In this document: positions 10,446 to 21,663 of the stretch, one piece after another
Position numbering within the stretch: position 1 is the stretch's first letter
Layout: each line of letters begins with the position of its first letter
From: Lyophyllum atratum
Lineage: Eukaryota; Basidiomycota; Agaricomycetes; Agaricales; Lyophyllaceae
Length of the DNA: 64,000 nucleotides
NCBI GenBank assembly: GCA_014905825.1
Contig: JACGCN010000004.1
Coordinates: forward strand, 1 to 64,000
Reading direction: 5' to 3'
Position numbers and translations under genes: made by a program
Notes under the pieces: generated by a model
Told to the model about the DNA's origin: nothing
Databases searched by the model: none
The model's input: only the letters and a program-made list of their open reading frames with translations

Positions 10446-11944
10446 ATGACAGAACGACACCTCGAAATTGATATTGAGGAAGTCGCTAAAGGATTCAATC
10501 TAGAGAAAGGGCAGCTGGATAGCCTTTCGCAGCTTGACGATGCCGGGACTATCGCGCTTATCGCCCATCTCGCTGACGTGAAAGGCTTCACCGATAGAGA
10601 CTTCAAGAAGGTCGGACTCCCTAATCTCCCTTCCTTCTCCGCCGCCAAATGGTCCGACCTCGGCCCTCAACTCGGTCTGCCGGCTAACGCTGAATTGCTT
10701 ATGCTCGCGGATTTCGTGACCCCAAAGTTTTGCCTCCCATCATCGTTTCACCAGGCGACGTTCGAAAACGCTTGGCGCTGGCAGGACGTCTACCGCGAGT
10801 GGTCAGATCAAGCAACAGAGGCGCCAAAAATGAGAATTTTCGAACCAGTATGTCAATCAAACGGTGGCGACATGCACTTTTTCCCTAACGGTTAACATGC
10901 AGTATATCGTCCCGATCATCGCCTTGTTTCAGGGTCGAGTCATCGACCTCCCGGAGCAGAGAATGGGACCGAACAGGTATTCGTGCGGAGGCAAGGTCGA
11001 ACACCAGGTTGGTACTTGGTTTAATGTGTGCGGAATCTGTGACGGATATTCTGACAGATCTTCGTCATCGGCGGAGCTTTACTCCTCATCATCGAGGGTA
11101 AGACCTTCACTAAGGACCCAAACGATATGGCCCAATTGTTCTCGGAGCTTCTATGTGCGTAATTTGATGTACATGCATGATCATTATTGAGTCAACAGCC
11201 AGCGGCCGCACAAATGAACAAGGAAAACAATTTCGCCGACTTGCGTATCTATGGCCTGTTGACCAATCTCAGTACATTTCGTTTTTACTCATATGATCCC
11301 ATCAAGGATCAATTTTTCTTTGACGAAATTATCAAAGTTAACGTCAAAAGGATAGATGGTCTCCTAGACATGGTTGAAGGCAAGCATTCTCTCCGTGACA
11401 ATCACCCCAGAGTTGACTTTCCCCAAGTCTCCAACAAGATCTTCGGCATTGTTTTGTCCGGGTATATAGATTTCTTACATGCAACGGTTAAAGCCAGGGT
11501 GAGATCTCATAATTTCAGTCTATCTATGTTTTTAGATAGGTTGATCGACTGACACTAACTCTACATGTAGTCTGCTGGCACAGGGAGCAAATATAGTATC
11601 TACATGAACAGGTCGATATCGACTGGTCAGTGGGAAGATGCATTGAACTTCGCAAAGATGTGCCGCGGGAAGTTTGAAGAGCCGGCAACTTCTGTGCAAG
11701 ACATCGAAATCAACGGACATGCAGCGTTGTCCCTGTTGAAAGATAGGTAAGTAGTGCGGCTACTGCCTAGTCTCACTGCGAACGGTAAATGCTCACTACA
11801 CCGCACTTTGCCAGCGTACGATCAATTCCTCGCTTCTCTGGTTTCTCGGGAGGAAAGGAAGATCCGTCGACGCCGGATGATCTGAAGGCCCTCGCCACCC
11901 GAGTCGTTAAACAAGCACAGGAGGCTTTCTTACCTGCTAAGTAG
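10446..11944 (+). CDS. Unknown protein, possible PD-(D/E)XK nuclease-like core
   Basis: Six exons join cleanly into 401 codons: 10446-10847, 10903-11007, 11058-11154, 11203-11498, 11571-11746 and 11815-11944. I chose ATG 10446 because the conserved-looking protein begins MTERHLEIDIEEV. The N-terminal third is acidic and helical. The centre reads EHQIFVIGGALLLIIEGK followed by MAQLFSELL. This hydrophobic-strand/E-x-K/downstream-Q arrangement resembles the (D/E)xK strand and following helix of restriction-endonuclease-like folds, which occur in many uncharacterised fungal proteins. That is inference from pattern only; the upstream acidic residue of the motif is not obvious. There is no signal peptide or TM segment, so it is probably intracellular. 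Its 3' end is convergent with, and overlaps by a few bases, the decayed gene on the other strand. Gene model good, function open. Confidence 0.65.
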
Positions 11945-13225
11945 TACATGTGTTCGATGTCTCGTGAAACCCTTCTGTCAATAAGACCTTTCGTTTTTTC
12001 TCGACCAGCGTACACACGAGCACTCTCCTCAATCGCCCCCCCCAAAAAAAAAACCCTTCCCAAGCCCCCGTCCACTCCGAATTCCTTTCCGCCTCTTCCC
12101 TATCGCGCACGCACGAGTTCAAGACATCCCTACACGCCTGCGAAGCAATAATCGTCAGCGCCCCGAACATAGCCGGAACAGCCAAAATCAAAATCAAAGC
12201 CAAAACGCGGCCAAACGGGAAAGGAAGAAGGGGAAGCGGAAATGCCAAAAACGAATCCCGAAGATAAACCCACCTCGCAAAGCCCACATCCCCCGGCAGA
12301 ATCATCCAACCCGAGCTTAGTGCCATCGTGCCCGCGATGTCTAGGCCGTTCTTTGTGAGGTCTAGGTGCGGGAGGGAGGTGGCATGGGGTACGAAATTGG
12401 CGAAGGCGATAGCGCTAGTGGAGGCGAGGAGCGTGTAGGAGAGGAAGAGGCGTTTGAGGTACGTGCTGGGGGTGAATACGGTGGGTGTTATCGGATCTGG
12501 GGAAGGGGGGGAGCATATATCAGCGCGGGGTTTCGAAGAAGCGAGAGGAGAAGAGGGGAGGGGAGGAAGGCGGACGTACATGACAGCTTCAGGGCCCGGA
12601 GCGGGATTCGTTGTTTAGATCGAGCGTCCCCGGAGGTGAGTTATGTTTTTGCCGTGGAGAAAACTGCTGTCAGCATCACATCTCCACCACACCGCAAATG
12701 AAGAAGGGTGGGGAGGGACTCACCGACGCCTTGGCTATATCAACAGGACGCGGCAGGTCCAGCTTATTCTCACTCGAATTCAACATCTCCGTGGTTCCAT
12801 ACTTCTTCAACATGTGCGTTAGATAAGTGACGCCCGTCTACAAACGAGAAGGTCAACACCTCCCCCATGAATGCTCAGAAAAAGGAAGAAAATGAAAACT
12901 CACGCGCAAATGGCATTTCCTTCAGATCCGGTGTCCTCAATTACCCCCACTCTCAGCAACGCGTCCAACGCCCTAACGGTACTACGACCGGTTCCACCGC
13001 CCTAACGGGTTCTCTCGTCCAGCGCCAGTACCGGTGCTAGGAGACGTCGTAGTGTGTCCCTACGCTAGAGAGCGCGTTGCTGCATGCAGCCCGCTTGAAG
13101 GACCTGTGGGTGAACAACGGGTGTAGTCAGTAGACTACCGTGAGGGACGGTTTAACAGACGTACCATAAAGAACCCCTCCCATTGAACCCGTCGTTCCGT
13201 CCCTCACCGTCTCAGGCATCGAAGG
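11937..13225 (-). pseudogene. Decayed multi-exon membrane-protein gene
   Basis: Read from right to left, coding-like blocks are MPETVRDGTTGSMGGVLYG (~13170-13220), TVRALDALLRVGVIEDTG (~12930-12985), TGVTYLTHMLKKYGTTEML plus DLPRPVDIAKAS (~12730-12838) with a good GTGAG donor, then a longer block (~11937-12500) with two or three hydrophobic segments (KRLFLSYTLLASTSAIAFAN; ALILILAVPAMFGALTIIAS). The blocks do not join in phase: stops occur around 13020-13090, where a short element containing CCGTTAGGGCG is locally duplicated, and the ~12840-12900 intron leaves the wrong phase. I do not recognise the family. An internal piece is duplicated at 1.02-1.18 kb. Either a pseudogene or a gene whose model I cannot recover. 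Confidence 0.5.
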
Positions 13226-13559
13226 AAGGCGCCGGTTGTTCGAAGAAGAAGTACCTAGATAAAGTATATCTGTAGACACAAACGAGAAGGATTAGCGACG
13301 CTGATGGAGGCAAAACATGTAAGTAAATAGAATCACCACTTACATTGGTCGGTGCAGCGCGCATCGGCGAGGAGGGGACGCACGTTGAGTGGTGGTTTGT
13401 GGTGGTATGAGCAGCGAGACGGTCAACGACCAGGTCACATGCACGATCGTTCCTGACTGGAGGCTGATCGATCTTGGCAACGTCTGACTCTAAGTCCGAC
13501 TCCTCGCTGTTTGCCTCCTCCTACTCGTGCATCCGCTCAACGCTGGCGTGCCCGGGATC

Positions 13560-15445
13560 GTTCAATGTAAGTATATTTAACGGGTTTTCTTTACCTGTTT
13601 TCTCATATGACTGTACTAATTGAGCTCTTTTACTTCAACAGGTCCATATTCTATCTCCATCTCTGATCCAACAACACGGCATCCTCCCTTCCCTCAACAG
13701 GGTGATTGTTGAGTCCGCATACCGCAGTCGACAGTGTCTCCATCCTGCTCTCGCATCCCGCTATATCCCCAAACAGGATCGAGCCCCGGCCTCGGGACCA
13801 CACGTCTCCGCCTCGCAGGCTCTCTCGGCCGCGTGGATATTGTCACTTACTACTGGAGCAGGACAGCGCCAATGACAGGCTCAGAGACGCCTGAGGACTT
13901 ACATGCAGCGAAGTAGACCCCGGACGCCACGTCATTAATGCCATCGAAGGTACGTAACCCTACCTCCCTTGTCTTCTCCTCCCAACCACCACCGACATCA
14001 CCCCTCCCAGTGTCCTAGACTCGCATACCTTCCTCGGCGGCTCCTACCGCTCCTCCTACGCTCCTACGTCCTCTTCCCACCCTCCGCTATACCCGCCCAG
14101 GACCTCCTATCCCTCTTCGAGTCCCCCGCATCGGCTTCGTCAACCCTTCCTACCTCGACAACGGATCTGGGCACGCCCTCCACGAGGCAGCCCGCCGGAA
14201 GGACCTCCAACTCATTGAGCTCGCGGCGAGCACGGCGCGGACGCGTTTTCGGGGTATAGGAAGGGTGGGAAGGGAAGCGCGGGGGAGGATGAGCGAGTGA
14301 AGGTGTCTCTTCGGCAATGTGCGCGACTTTCCCCCCTCCTCTTCCTTTCGTTATTCCTTACCCTATCCTAAAACAGTCATGAGCCATAATACGACCTTCG
14401 TCGACCCGACCGTCCCACAGGCATACCGCAACAAGTACACGAACGTCGCGCACTGGTACAATACGGTATACCCGGTGGGTTAGACCTCGAGAATGGGGTT
14501 CTCTCATGTACGCCCCCCCTTTCCCTCTCTCCCCCTCCTCCTCCGCTAACAGAAACTTTTCTAATCTACGTATAGGCTACCGCAACCAAGAAGACGAAAC
14601 CATCGCCTCGCGGGGGAGCGTGTCCTTGGACCGCCTATGCTTCGAGGTGAACACTGCGCCTGTGCCTGCGCATCATTCGGCGGCCCCAGAAGTGGTATAT
14701 GAAGGCGCACCACCTGTCAAGGCTGCGAGGTCCCGGGGAGGAGCATTGAACGGTGTAGCAGGAAGGGGCGGCCAAGAGCAGTGGAGAGAGTACGGCGGGG
14801 AGCGCGAGGGGAGGTGGGGTGGGGTTGGGTGGTGGCGGGGAAAGGGAGGAGGCAGAGATTCCGGGAGGAGAGTTTGGCGAGTGTTATGAGGGAGGGGGAG
14901 ACGTTGAAAGCAGGAGCTGAGGGTAAGAAGTAGGAGGAGGAGTGGGATTCGGTCATTTGATGCGAGTGTGGGGGAGGGGACAGTGAGGGTGAGGACGGGG
15001 TTGTTGGGTAGGGCGGTCAAGGAGGAAGGGGAGGGGTATCTCCCGGAGATGAATGAGGTGCCGACGACGCTGAAAGACTTGGGGGGAGGAGGATAAAGCT
15101 CGTGGAAACGCCGGTGGGGAGAGCGACGCCGCACAGGACGCAGACGCAGGATACAGTCACCTTGGCCCCCTCCACGTCATCCGTGACCCCACCCCTCTCC
15201 CCATCAGCGGCTACGACGACAACGACACAGATACGAGGATGAGTTCTTCGACGCCATCGGGTCCGGGATGCTCCCCAATCCCCAATCTGGTCGTTCCCGA
15301 CGCCCTCGCCTCCCCTGATACGCCTAGCCCCTTGATCGATATGGCGCCGTATGGGGTAGGATAGGCTGGGGGCACAGCTGGACCCGAACGAGGAGAGGCC
15401 GAGCACGAGCTTGTGGAGCGTTCTGAAGCATAGTATTGAAAGGTG
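13560..15445 (+). pseudogene. Oxysterol-binding protein (Osh1-like) pseudogene
   Basis: Fragments in family order, scattered over all three frames with many stops: ankyrin repeat (VSILLSHPAISPN, then LAGSLGRVDIVTY, ~13730-13850); a helical ankyrin block (LLRSYV, AQDLLSLFESP, ARRKDLQLIELA, ~14060-14230); the PH-domain start NKYTNVAHWYNT (~14430) and PH strand NQEDETIASRGSVSL (~14585); an EDEFFDAIGSG segment (~15230) that is an FFAT motif of the kind used to bind ER VAP proteins; then LVVPDALASP and STSLWSVLKHSIE (~15270-15440), where the sequence stops before the sterol-binding ORD domain. Known family members use these parts to move sterol/PI4P between ER and Golgi. This copy cannot make such a protein and lacks the lipid-binding domain altogether. 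Confidence 0.7.
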
Positions 15446-15741
15446 AGCGTGGTGTGAGAACGGAGACTTGGATGTTGGCACAGAGGCGGGTTTATGATAA
15501 TGATATACCTCAGTATGACCCATGTAGTCGTCCGTCAACTTCCCAGTGAATTAACCGAACCATTCGAGGCTGAAAGTTGTCTGATTTCATTCAGTGAGAA
15601 GCGAGCCGCATGTAACTAACGTGTAACCACTCCACAAGTCGTTCCAGAAAGTAGATCGCTGTGAGAAAAGCTCTGCCCTTTTTAAATATGCGGGAGACGG
15701 GAAGTCCAGACTCTAGTTGACAGCTGCAAAGGAAAATATTT

Positions 15742-18110
15742 ACAGTCTACGGTCTTAAAAGATCTTGGGCTGTGCTTTGCCTTCTGTTTCCCGCTCCACA
15801 CGCAGGCGTCCCGCAGAGTATATGCGTGGCATACTCTCCTCGAAATATGCGGGGACGGTGCTCCTGTGCCGCTGCGGCACTCTAATTGGGATGACACGAA
15901 TCAGACGCAATGGCGACGTCCCGTGTCCTCCCATCGAATATTCATCAATGCGCCTCCACTCGGACTTGGCCTCGTCAACAGCGCCCGGGCCGACGTTGGC
16001 TGGGCCGCACAATAACCCTCCAACGGCGAGAGTCAGGTGATGAAGATGGCTAGCACGCAGCGACTCGCAGAGGCTGGCTATGCAACGGAGCTCGGCCAAA
16101 GACTCCACCTTAAACGCGACGTGTCGTAGATTTTCGAGGCTTCCCAGTTCGAGACGCATTTCGGGGGAATCGAGAGGGAACGCTTCAAGACTCCGACGTC
16201 AGTCAATGTGTGTGGTAAGTGTATGACCTCTGCTCACAGGTGTCGGTGTCGATATACAACTCCTCCAACGAGGAGGTTGCAACGCGTAGGACTGCGTTCA
16301 GCCCGATAACATTTGCATTGTATCGCAGTCCGACTTCTAGTCTCCGGAGGCCCGAGGCATGGAGATGGGAAACAGCGCTCAGAAGCGCGGGGTGGAGTGT
16401 ACTCATACTATTCTCCCGGAGGATGAGGGTCTGGAGAGAATCTGTACGCTTGGGATCAATTGATGGAGGCGGGGAATATGGTTTGTCGAACGCAATATCA
16501 TCTGATAGGACCGACTCCCGTAACTCGAGCTTTTTGAGGCAGGTGGTCGCACAGAGGTAGGAAAGTGGGAAGTTATACAAGGATGACAGATGGATTTCGT
16601 GCAACGTGGGGGATCCGAAGATCGTATACATGTTATGCTTGAATATCTCGGGCAAAACGGACCAATCTGCCCAGAGCTCGAAGGAGGTGCCTTGGATCTT
16701 TATAGACCGCAGTCGATTCAGCTTATGTAGGGCTCCAAAGAAAATTTTGGGATGGGGCCGTATCAGGAATGAGATCGAGTCCACGTAGGTGCCGAGGTGG
16801 CTACTAGACATCAATGAGCTTTCGAGAGCTTTGGTCTGCACAGCATATTCCCGGTGGCCTAATGAAACAGAAAGCGACCTGTACAACATTTTCTGGGCGG
16901 CATTACAGAAGGAAGACGACACCGTGCAGCATGTCGCGAGTGTCGTTTGCAAGTCGGGGCCGTCGAGAGCCTTGATGATCTTATCGATGATCTCTTGAGG
17001 AAAGATCGGGTAGACGGACATCGTTGAACTGAATTCGAAAAACATGAGACGCCAGTCCTTTGCCAATGATTAAACCGAACCTGCTTGTCGACATGATATG
17101 AGTTGTGCTTAGATGGCGACTTCGGAAAGGGGGAGGATGCGAAGCGAAATGATGCCTTGCGACGTCGATTCCCACGACCCTTCAAAGCCTCTTCACTCGA
17201 TTGAAAGACCAGTTTATGAGGACCAGGAAAACGATTCCGTCTGCGATTTTTTTTCGCAGTACACTGGACTAGGCGCACCTTTATCAGCTCGGAGATTGGG
17301 ACCGAGAGCCAGAAGAAACGTGGCAAATTCTGAAGAGCGCATTGTTGGAAAAACACGACCAAAGCTCCTCACCGACTTGCTTCGACTTCGACGATCAGCA
17401 GATGCGGACCTCGGCTTGACATCGCTATCTAATCTGGTAGCCTGGCGCATTCCTTTTGGGCGCAAATTGGATGGGGCTCGTGTCGTGCAGTCTAAGCACA
17501 GTCTCGTCTCCCGCATAGCCCCGCTGAGCTGGCGAAATCAAGCGAAACGGAGTGCGCCTGGCATGGACAAAAGTATGAGGCGTTGGGACATCATGCTCGA
17601 ACATAGGAGCCTGCTTCAAGGTAAGATCTATCTGATTGTGTCTGATCGGTTTCAGTACTGAAAACAGGTTTGACGGTGGCAGATGGCAGATGTGACCTCT
17701 GATACACTACAGCCCCCTACTTCCTTGCCGACTACACGTACGCGATATTCGTAGACCAGACAGTCTCTTGGTTCGGACGCCGGACATATGGCTGACTGGC
17801 GTGTCGGCCCAACTGATCTCACAGATGTTGAACAGAAGATCGGGTAGCTCAGCTGGATGACCGCGAACCTGTATGGCATCGGAGGGTGGGGGGCGCGTGA
17901 TGAACTTGACTTCAACGCCGATTTCTTCCTGTACGTTCCCTACCCAGATGTCAATGGTCTCGTTTGACCGGCTCATAAGAACACGTTATCCGTAGCATGC
18001 ACCTGGTCACTCCATCCATCTTCCGCCCTTCTTATGCCGCCTACATAACACCACCATCGCCTGAGTAGTTACTGCGCGGATACCCGTGTCCTTGGCTGGT
18101 GGGCCAGTCG
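15742..18110 (-). repeat. Left arm of ~2.4-kb inverted repeat
   Basis: Contains F-box gene A and ~1.1 kb of its upstream DNA. Its reverse complement aligns across its length with 27880-30260, including the far end (TCCGCGCAG followed by AACTACTC-type sequence and GTAGGCGGCATA) and the region upstream of the F-box start. Identity is high in the gene and patchier upstream. Confidence 0.75.
15755..17021 (-). CDS. F-box-like protein A
   Basis: Two exons (17021-16238 and 16182-15755; 55-nt intron GTGAGC...TGAAG) give 403 residues. The N-terminus MSVYPIFPQEIIDKIIKALD followed by a CC(T)VSSSFCNAAQKMLYRSL helix is an F-box-like module. The rest is irregular leucine-rich sequence ending SAGRLRVERETEGK. 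ATG 17021 was chosen because paralogues B and D can only start there; an in-frame ATG at 17045 exists only in this copy. All four family members (A-D) have a first exon of exactly 784 nt and the same intron position. Expected role: substrate adaptor of an SCF-type ubiquitin ligase (family inference). It sits in the left inverted-repeat arm, opposite in orientation to copy B. Confidence 0.8.
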
Positions 18111-18801
18111 CGGCCGCCCCAACCTCGATATTCAAGCATGTCTATGGTGCGTAGTCATGTCCTTATCGACTCTTCCGATTCCACGTCACGTAGAGACGAA
18201 GATGATATGGAATATCCCTACTCCCTTATACGCGAGGACGACGATTATTTCCCATATCGAACAATGCAAGAATGGAACTCTTGTACACCCCCGAAAGCTT
18301 CAATTTTCCACTAGACGTAACGCTGTTATCCACTTCGGACTGAAACGAGACTGCTTCGAACGGTGAAGGTAGGCAGCAGGGGATAGATGCGGAGTTGGGG
18401 AGGCTGAGCGCTTACAAGAAAGTAAATTCAGTACCCCATTTTCATGTAGGAGATACCTACGTTCGTAAACGAATTACTGATTTCCGCTTTCATACTCGTT
18501 ATGCTTCATGTGCGCCTTTAGAACCAGGTCCGATAACAAATCCAGGCGACACTTCCTGAAAGAACGACCCGGCGTCAGTTTCATGAGCGCTCCGTACTAC
18601 TCATGTGCTCATTCACGTCATTAATTGACATCCCTAGCGCCCGTGGAGGAGATTTATAGAACCTGAAATGCGTCTTCTGTCCCCAGTCTCTATCGATAGT
18701 CCATCACCATACATCTTTCAAGTTGCATTGCGAAACGGTACGCCTAGCAACTGTCTCTCACGTCTTGCCAAAGTCGATCATAGATGCGTGCAGCTTATAC
18801 G
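17022..18801. other. Intergenic: upstream part of inverted arm
   Basis: 17.02-18.11 kb is the duplicated upstream region of F-box A. It contains a 182-codon plus-strand frame (17113-17661) that is interrupted in the other copies, so it is not called. 18.11-18.80 kb is unique sequence, with a TTTATA box-like motif at 18653-18658, about 145 bp before the exonuclease start. Confidence 0.5.
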
Positions 18802-19805
18802 ATGGCCGATTCCGACATCAAATATACTCTGTGCGACAACGAGGACTCCTTGCAGTCGGCGCTTACCACGTTGAAAACCGCCAGCGTCCTTGCATTCGAC
18901 TGCGAAGGACAGGATCTCGGACAGGACGGCGGAAAGCTCTCTCTGGTCTCACTTCGCATCATACATCCTCCGTCATCCTCCGCAACCTTCTTGTTTGACG
19001 CCGTCAAGATCGCTAGGTCGGCTCTGCGCCCAGTTTTCGATCTCCTGGAATCTAACGAGATCCAGAAAGTTGTTTTCGATGGGCGCATGGATTACAGCTG
19101 CCTCTTTCATGACCACGGTATCCGCCTTCGTGATGTCGTTGATTTACAGCTGGCCGACATCAAATCCCGTGTTATGCGCGGGGAGGGTGAGGAGGAGCAG
19201 ATTCAGCGTCTTCGAGTGTCCAAGTCTGTCCAAAGGAATGAGCTGGCCGCCAATCGAGAGCTGTACAAAGCAGTGCACAAACTGAACGGCCTGATGCAGT
19301 GCGCTGAGGAGCATCAACTGATTACCCCCAAGACCGAGAGTCGTTCATGTATGATCGTTATTCCCCTAAATTACCGTGTGACGATTAACCTTCTTTGCCA
19401 GTTACGCACATTAGCTGGATGAACCGCCCATTACAGGAGTCATACCTCGCTCACGCCGTTCGCGATGTCAAAGTCATCCATCAGCTATACGACTACTTCT
19501 CTGAGCATGACTACATTTATGCCGAACTCAAGGACGACAGCCAAAAGTACGCCTCGATTTGGGAGGACTTCCGTCCCAAGAAGTACGACCGCCACCGTAA
19601 CAATGGACTGCTTCCGTTGGACATCATCGACCGTACTTTGAGCACTGAGACGGGGCAGTGTAAGTCGTGCATGAGACACCTGTCGAGGGGGTGCTTCTCC
19701 AAGACCAAATGGAACAGTGCGAAGGATCGGCAGTGTTTCATGTGTCGTGCGGTGTCCGTGCGGACGGCGAGCTACCACGGTAGGTATAGCTGGGATTACG
19801 AGTAG
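18802..19805 (+). CDS. EXD1-like 3'-5' exonuclease, copy 1
   Basis: Two exons (18802-19348, 19402-19805; intron GTATGA...CCAG) encode 316 residues. It is a DnaQ-fold DEDD exonuclease of the RNase D/EXD1 type (PF01612-like). Motif I is LAFDCEG (D33, E35), motif II KVVFDGRMDY (D93, D97), and motif III lies in YLAHAVRDVKVIHQLY (exon 2). DVVDLQLADIKSR matches the substrate-side helix of the family. A C-terminal extension holds two CxxC pairs (CKSC ... CFMC, ~30 residues apart), which could bind zinc. Expected activity: 3'-to-5' trimming of RNA or DNA in nucleus or cytoplasm; no targeting signal is seen. A paralogue follows 366 bp downstream. ATG 18802 aligns with the start of the paralogue; an in-frame ATG at 18784 is the alternative. 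Confidence 0.85.
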
Positions 19806-20170
19806 GTCGGTAGTCACTCGGACTGTCTGTCGGATTTGGGATTTTAGTCCTTCACTATCTTCATGTTCGTGCCTTTTCGTAAACGAGGTCACAAGAACTC
19901 CTTCCATGAGGCCAGGTTTAGGCTCTCCCTGGATGACTTTAAGGTTCGGGTTTGAGTTGTCTGGCTTCTCCGGATTCTTGACTAAGCCGAAACTCGGCCC
20001 AATATGACCCTATCGAAGTGGATCCGTTTAAACAGCGCTCTCAGTCACAACATCCACGCCCTCCTGCAGACATCCTGTCTCTACATCGCTCCCGCCGACC
20101 AGTAAGTATTACTTGCGATATCTCTCTGGCCTCTTTTTTGAAGGAATTTGGGCCTTCCAGCTTTATCGAT

Positions 20171-21208
20171 ATGGCCGACGTCATCCCCGACTACGAGCTC
20201 TGCGATACCACACGTGCCGTCAACCTGGCTCTAGCGGTCTTGAAGACCTTCGACATTCTGGCTTTTGACTGCGAAGGTCAGAGTCTTGGCGCAGTCGACG
20301 GACATCTTTCTTTAGTAGCCCTTCGAACTATGCGAGGTCCATCAGTACACAAAACCTTCCTTTTTGACATCCTCAGGCTAGATGCGAATTCTCTAATCCC
20401 AGTTTATGATATTCTCCGATCTACCAGCATCCAAAAGGTCGTCTTCGATGGGCGTAAGGACTACAGCTCTCTGTACCATGATTTCAAGGTCGACCTTCAC
20501 AACGTCCTCGATCTGCAGCTGGTGGACGTAAAATCGCGGACTGCCCGAGGCGAAAGAACTGATCAGCAGATGAATCGTCTCGAGGCGATCATGTACAAAG
20601 GCGTCCTCGTTGGCAAAAGCAGACCTATGTACGTGAAGGTGCATAGACTGAATGGGCTCTTGACGGCGGTGAAGGAGCATGGAGTCCCGGTTATTGAGAA
20701 GCCGGCTGGCCAGCGGTGTACGTGGACTGCGTTCCTCGCTCAGTCACTACTGATAAACCACCTTCATACAATAGTCGATCATTCCCATTGGATGGACCGC
20801 CCTCTCCCCGTCGAATATCTTCAGCATGTCGTCGAAGACGTCCTGCTAATCCATCAACTGTATAACCACTTTGAAGGCGCTGGTTATCTGTACTCCCAGA
20901 TATCGGACGATAGCGCACGCTACGTTTCTATCTGGAAGGACAGCAAACCAGCGTCATCCAACATGTACAGGAACCACGGGCTGTTGCCGCTGGACATCAT
21001 CGATCATCGCAACGTCGCAGCAGCATCGCTGGGATACTGTATGTCTTGCGAGAGGTTGCTTCCAAAGACGTGTTACACCAAATGGCTTGCCCACTCTGCA
21101 GCGTCAAGGAAGTGTTTTGTGTGTCGCGCGGTGGAGAAGAGTCCCATGGTAAAGCGGCACCGGAAGCGGGCAGTGGCTGAGCTCCAAGCGAAGGAGGCTA
21201 AAGAGTGA
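20171..21208 (+). CDS. EXD1-like 3'-5' exonuclease, copy 2
   Basis: Tandem paralogue of the preceding gene, with an identical 547-nt first exon. Exons 20171-20717 and 20775-21208 encode 326 residues. Motif I is LAFDCEG (D33, E35), motif II KVVFDGRKDYSSLYHD, motif III within YLQHVVEDVLLIHQLYNHF. The same C-terminal paired-CxxC module is present (CMSC ... CFVC), followed by a basic tail KRHRKRAVAELQAKEAKE that could be a nuclear-localisation or nucleic-acid-binding stretch. The 57-nt intron (20718-20774, GTACGT...ATAG) is a multiple of three and stop-free, so an unspliced transcript would still encode a full-length protein with 19 extra residues just before the SHWMDRPL block. The frame is open upstream to 20018, but without an ATG. 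Confidence 0.85.
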   Translation: MADVIPDYELCDTTRAVNLALAVLKTFDILAFDCEGQSLGAVDGHLSLVALRTMRGPSVHKTFLFDILRLDANSLIPVYDILRSTSIQKVVFDGRKDYSSLYHDFKVDLHNVLDLQLVDVKSRTARGERTDQQMNRLEAIMYKGVLVGKSRPMYVKVHRLNGLLTAVKEHGVPVIEKPAGQRCTWTAFLAQSLLINHLHTIVDHSHWMDRPLPVEYLQHVVEDVLLIHQLYNHFEGAGYLYSQISDDSARYVSIWKDSKPASSNMYRNHGLLPLDIIDHRNVAAASLGYCMSCERLLPKTCYTKWLAHSAASRKCFVCRAVEKSPMVKRHRKRAVAELQAKEAKE

Positions 21209-21663
21209 TGGTGACCCACGGAGAGTACAGTAAGGGGCTTTACGTGCGTATCCCTAACGACATTATATGTTCTCCGCCCGCATTTTCACTTACCGAGTAT
21301 GCTTCGACCCAACATCCTCGAGTGTATTTGCAACTCGTTTCACCGAGCTGTTCCGACATCTCTGTGAAAGAGTTGCAAATCCACTCTTCAAAGATCTAGT
21401 ACTTACCGACCTTGCCCTTCCCGCCTCCATGTTCTATGCTGTTCAATACCAAGTACACTGTCTTACATAGCGATCGCATGGTATTGACCGTCCGACACCA
21501 GAAATACACTAGACTTAACACAGATGTACGGACCAACGAGAACTGATAACAATAAAGTCGATAGCGAAGAGCGAAGTAGCGGGGTAAACGATACGGGGAG
21601 AAGACCCATAAAAACCAAGAAACCAAATATAGGAACACACAATCTGCCTCGACCCTCCACCCC
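21209..21663. other. Convergent intergenic region
   Basis: The 3' flanks of exonuclease copy 2 (+) and the zinc-cluster regulator (-) meet here. No gene-like sequence was found. Confidence 0.6.

Noticed and set aside
12366..12701. 111-codon plus-strand frame
   Set aside because: Antisense to the better-supported minus-strand membrane-protein blocks.
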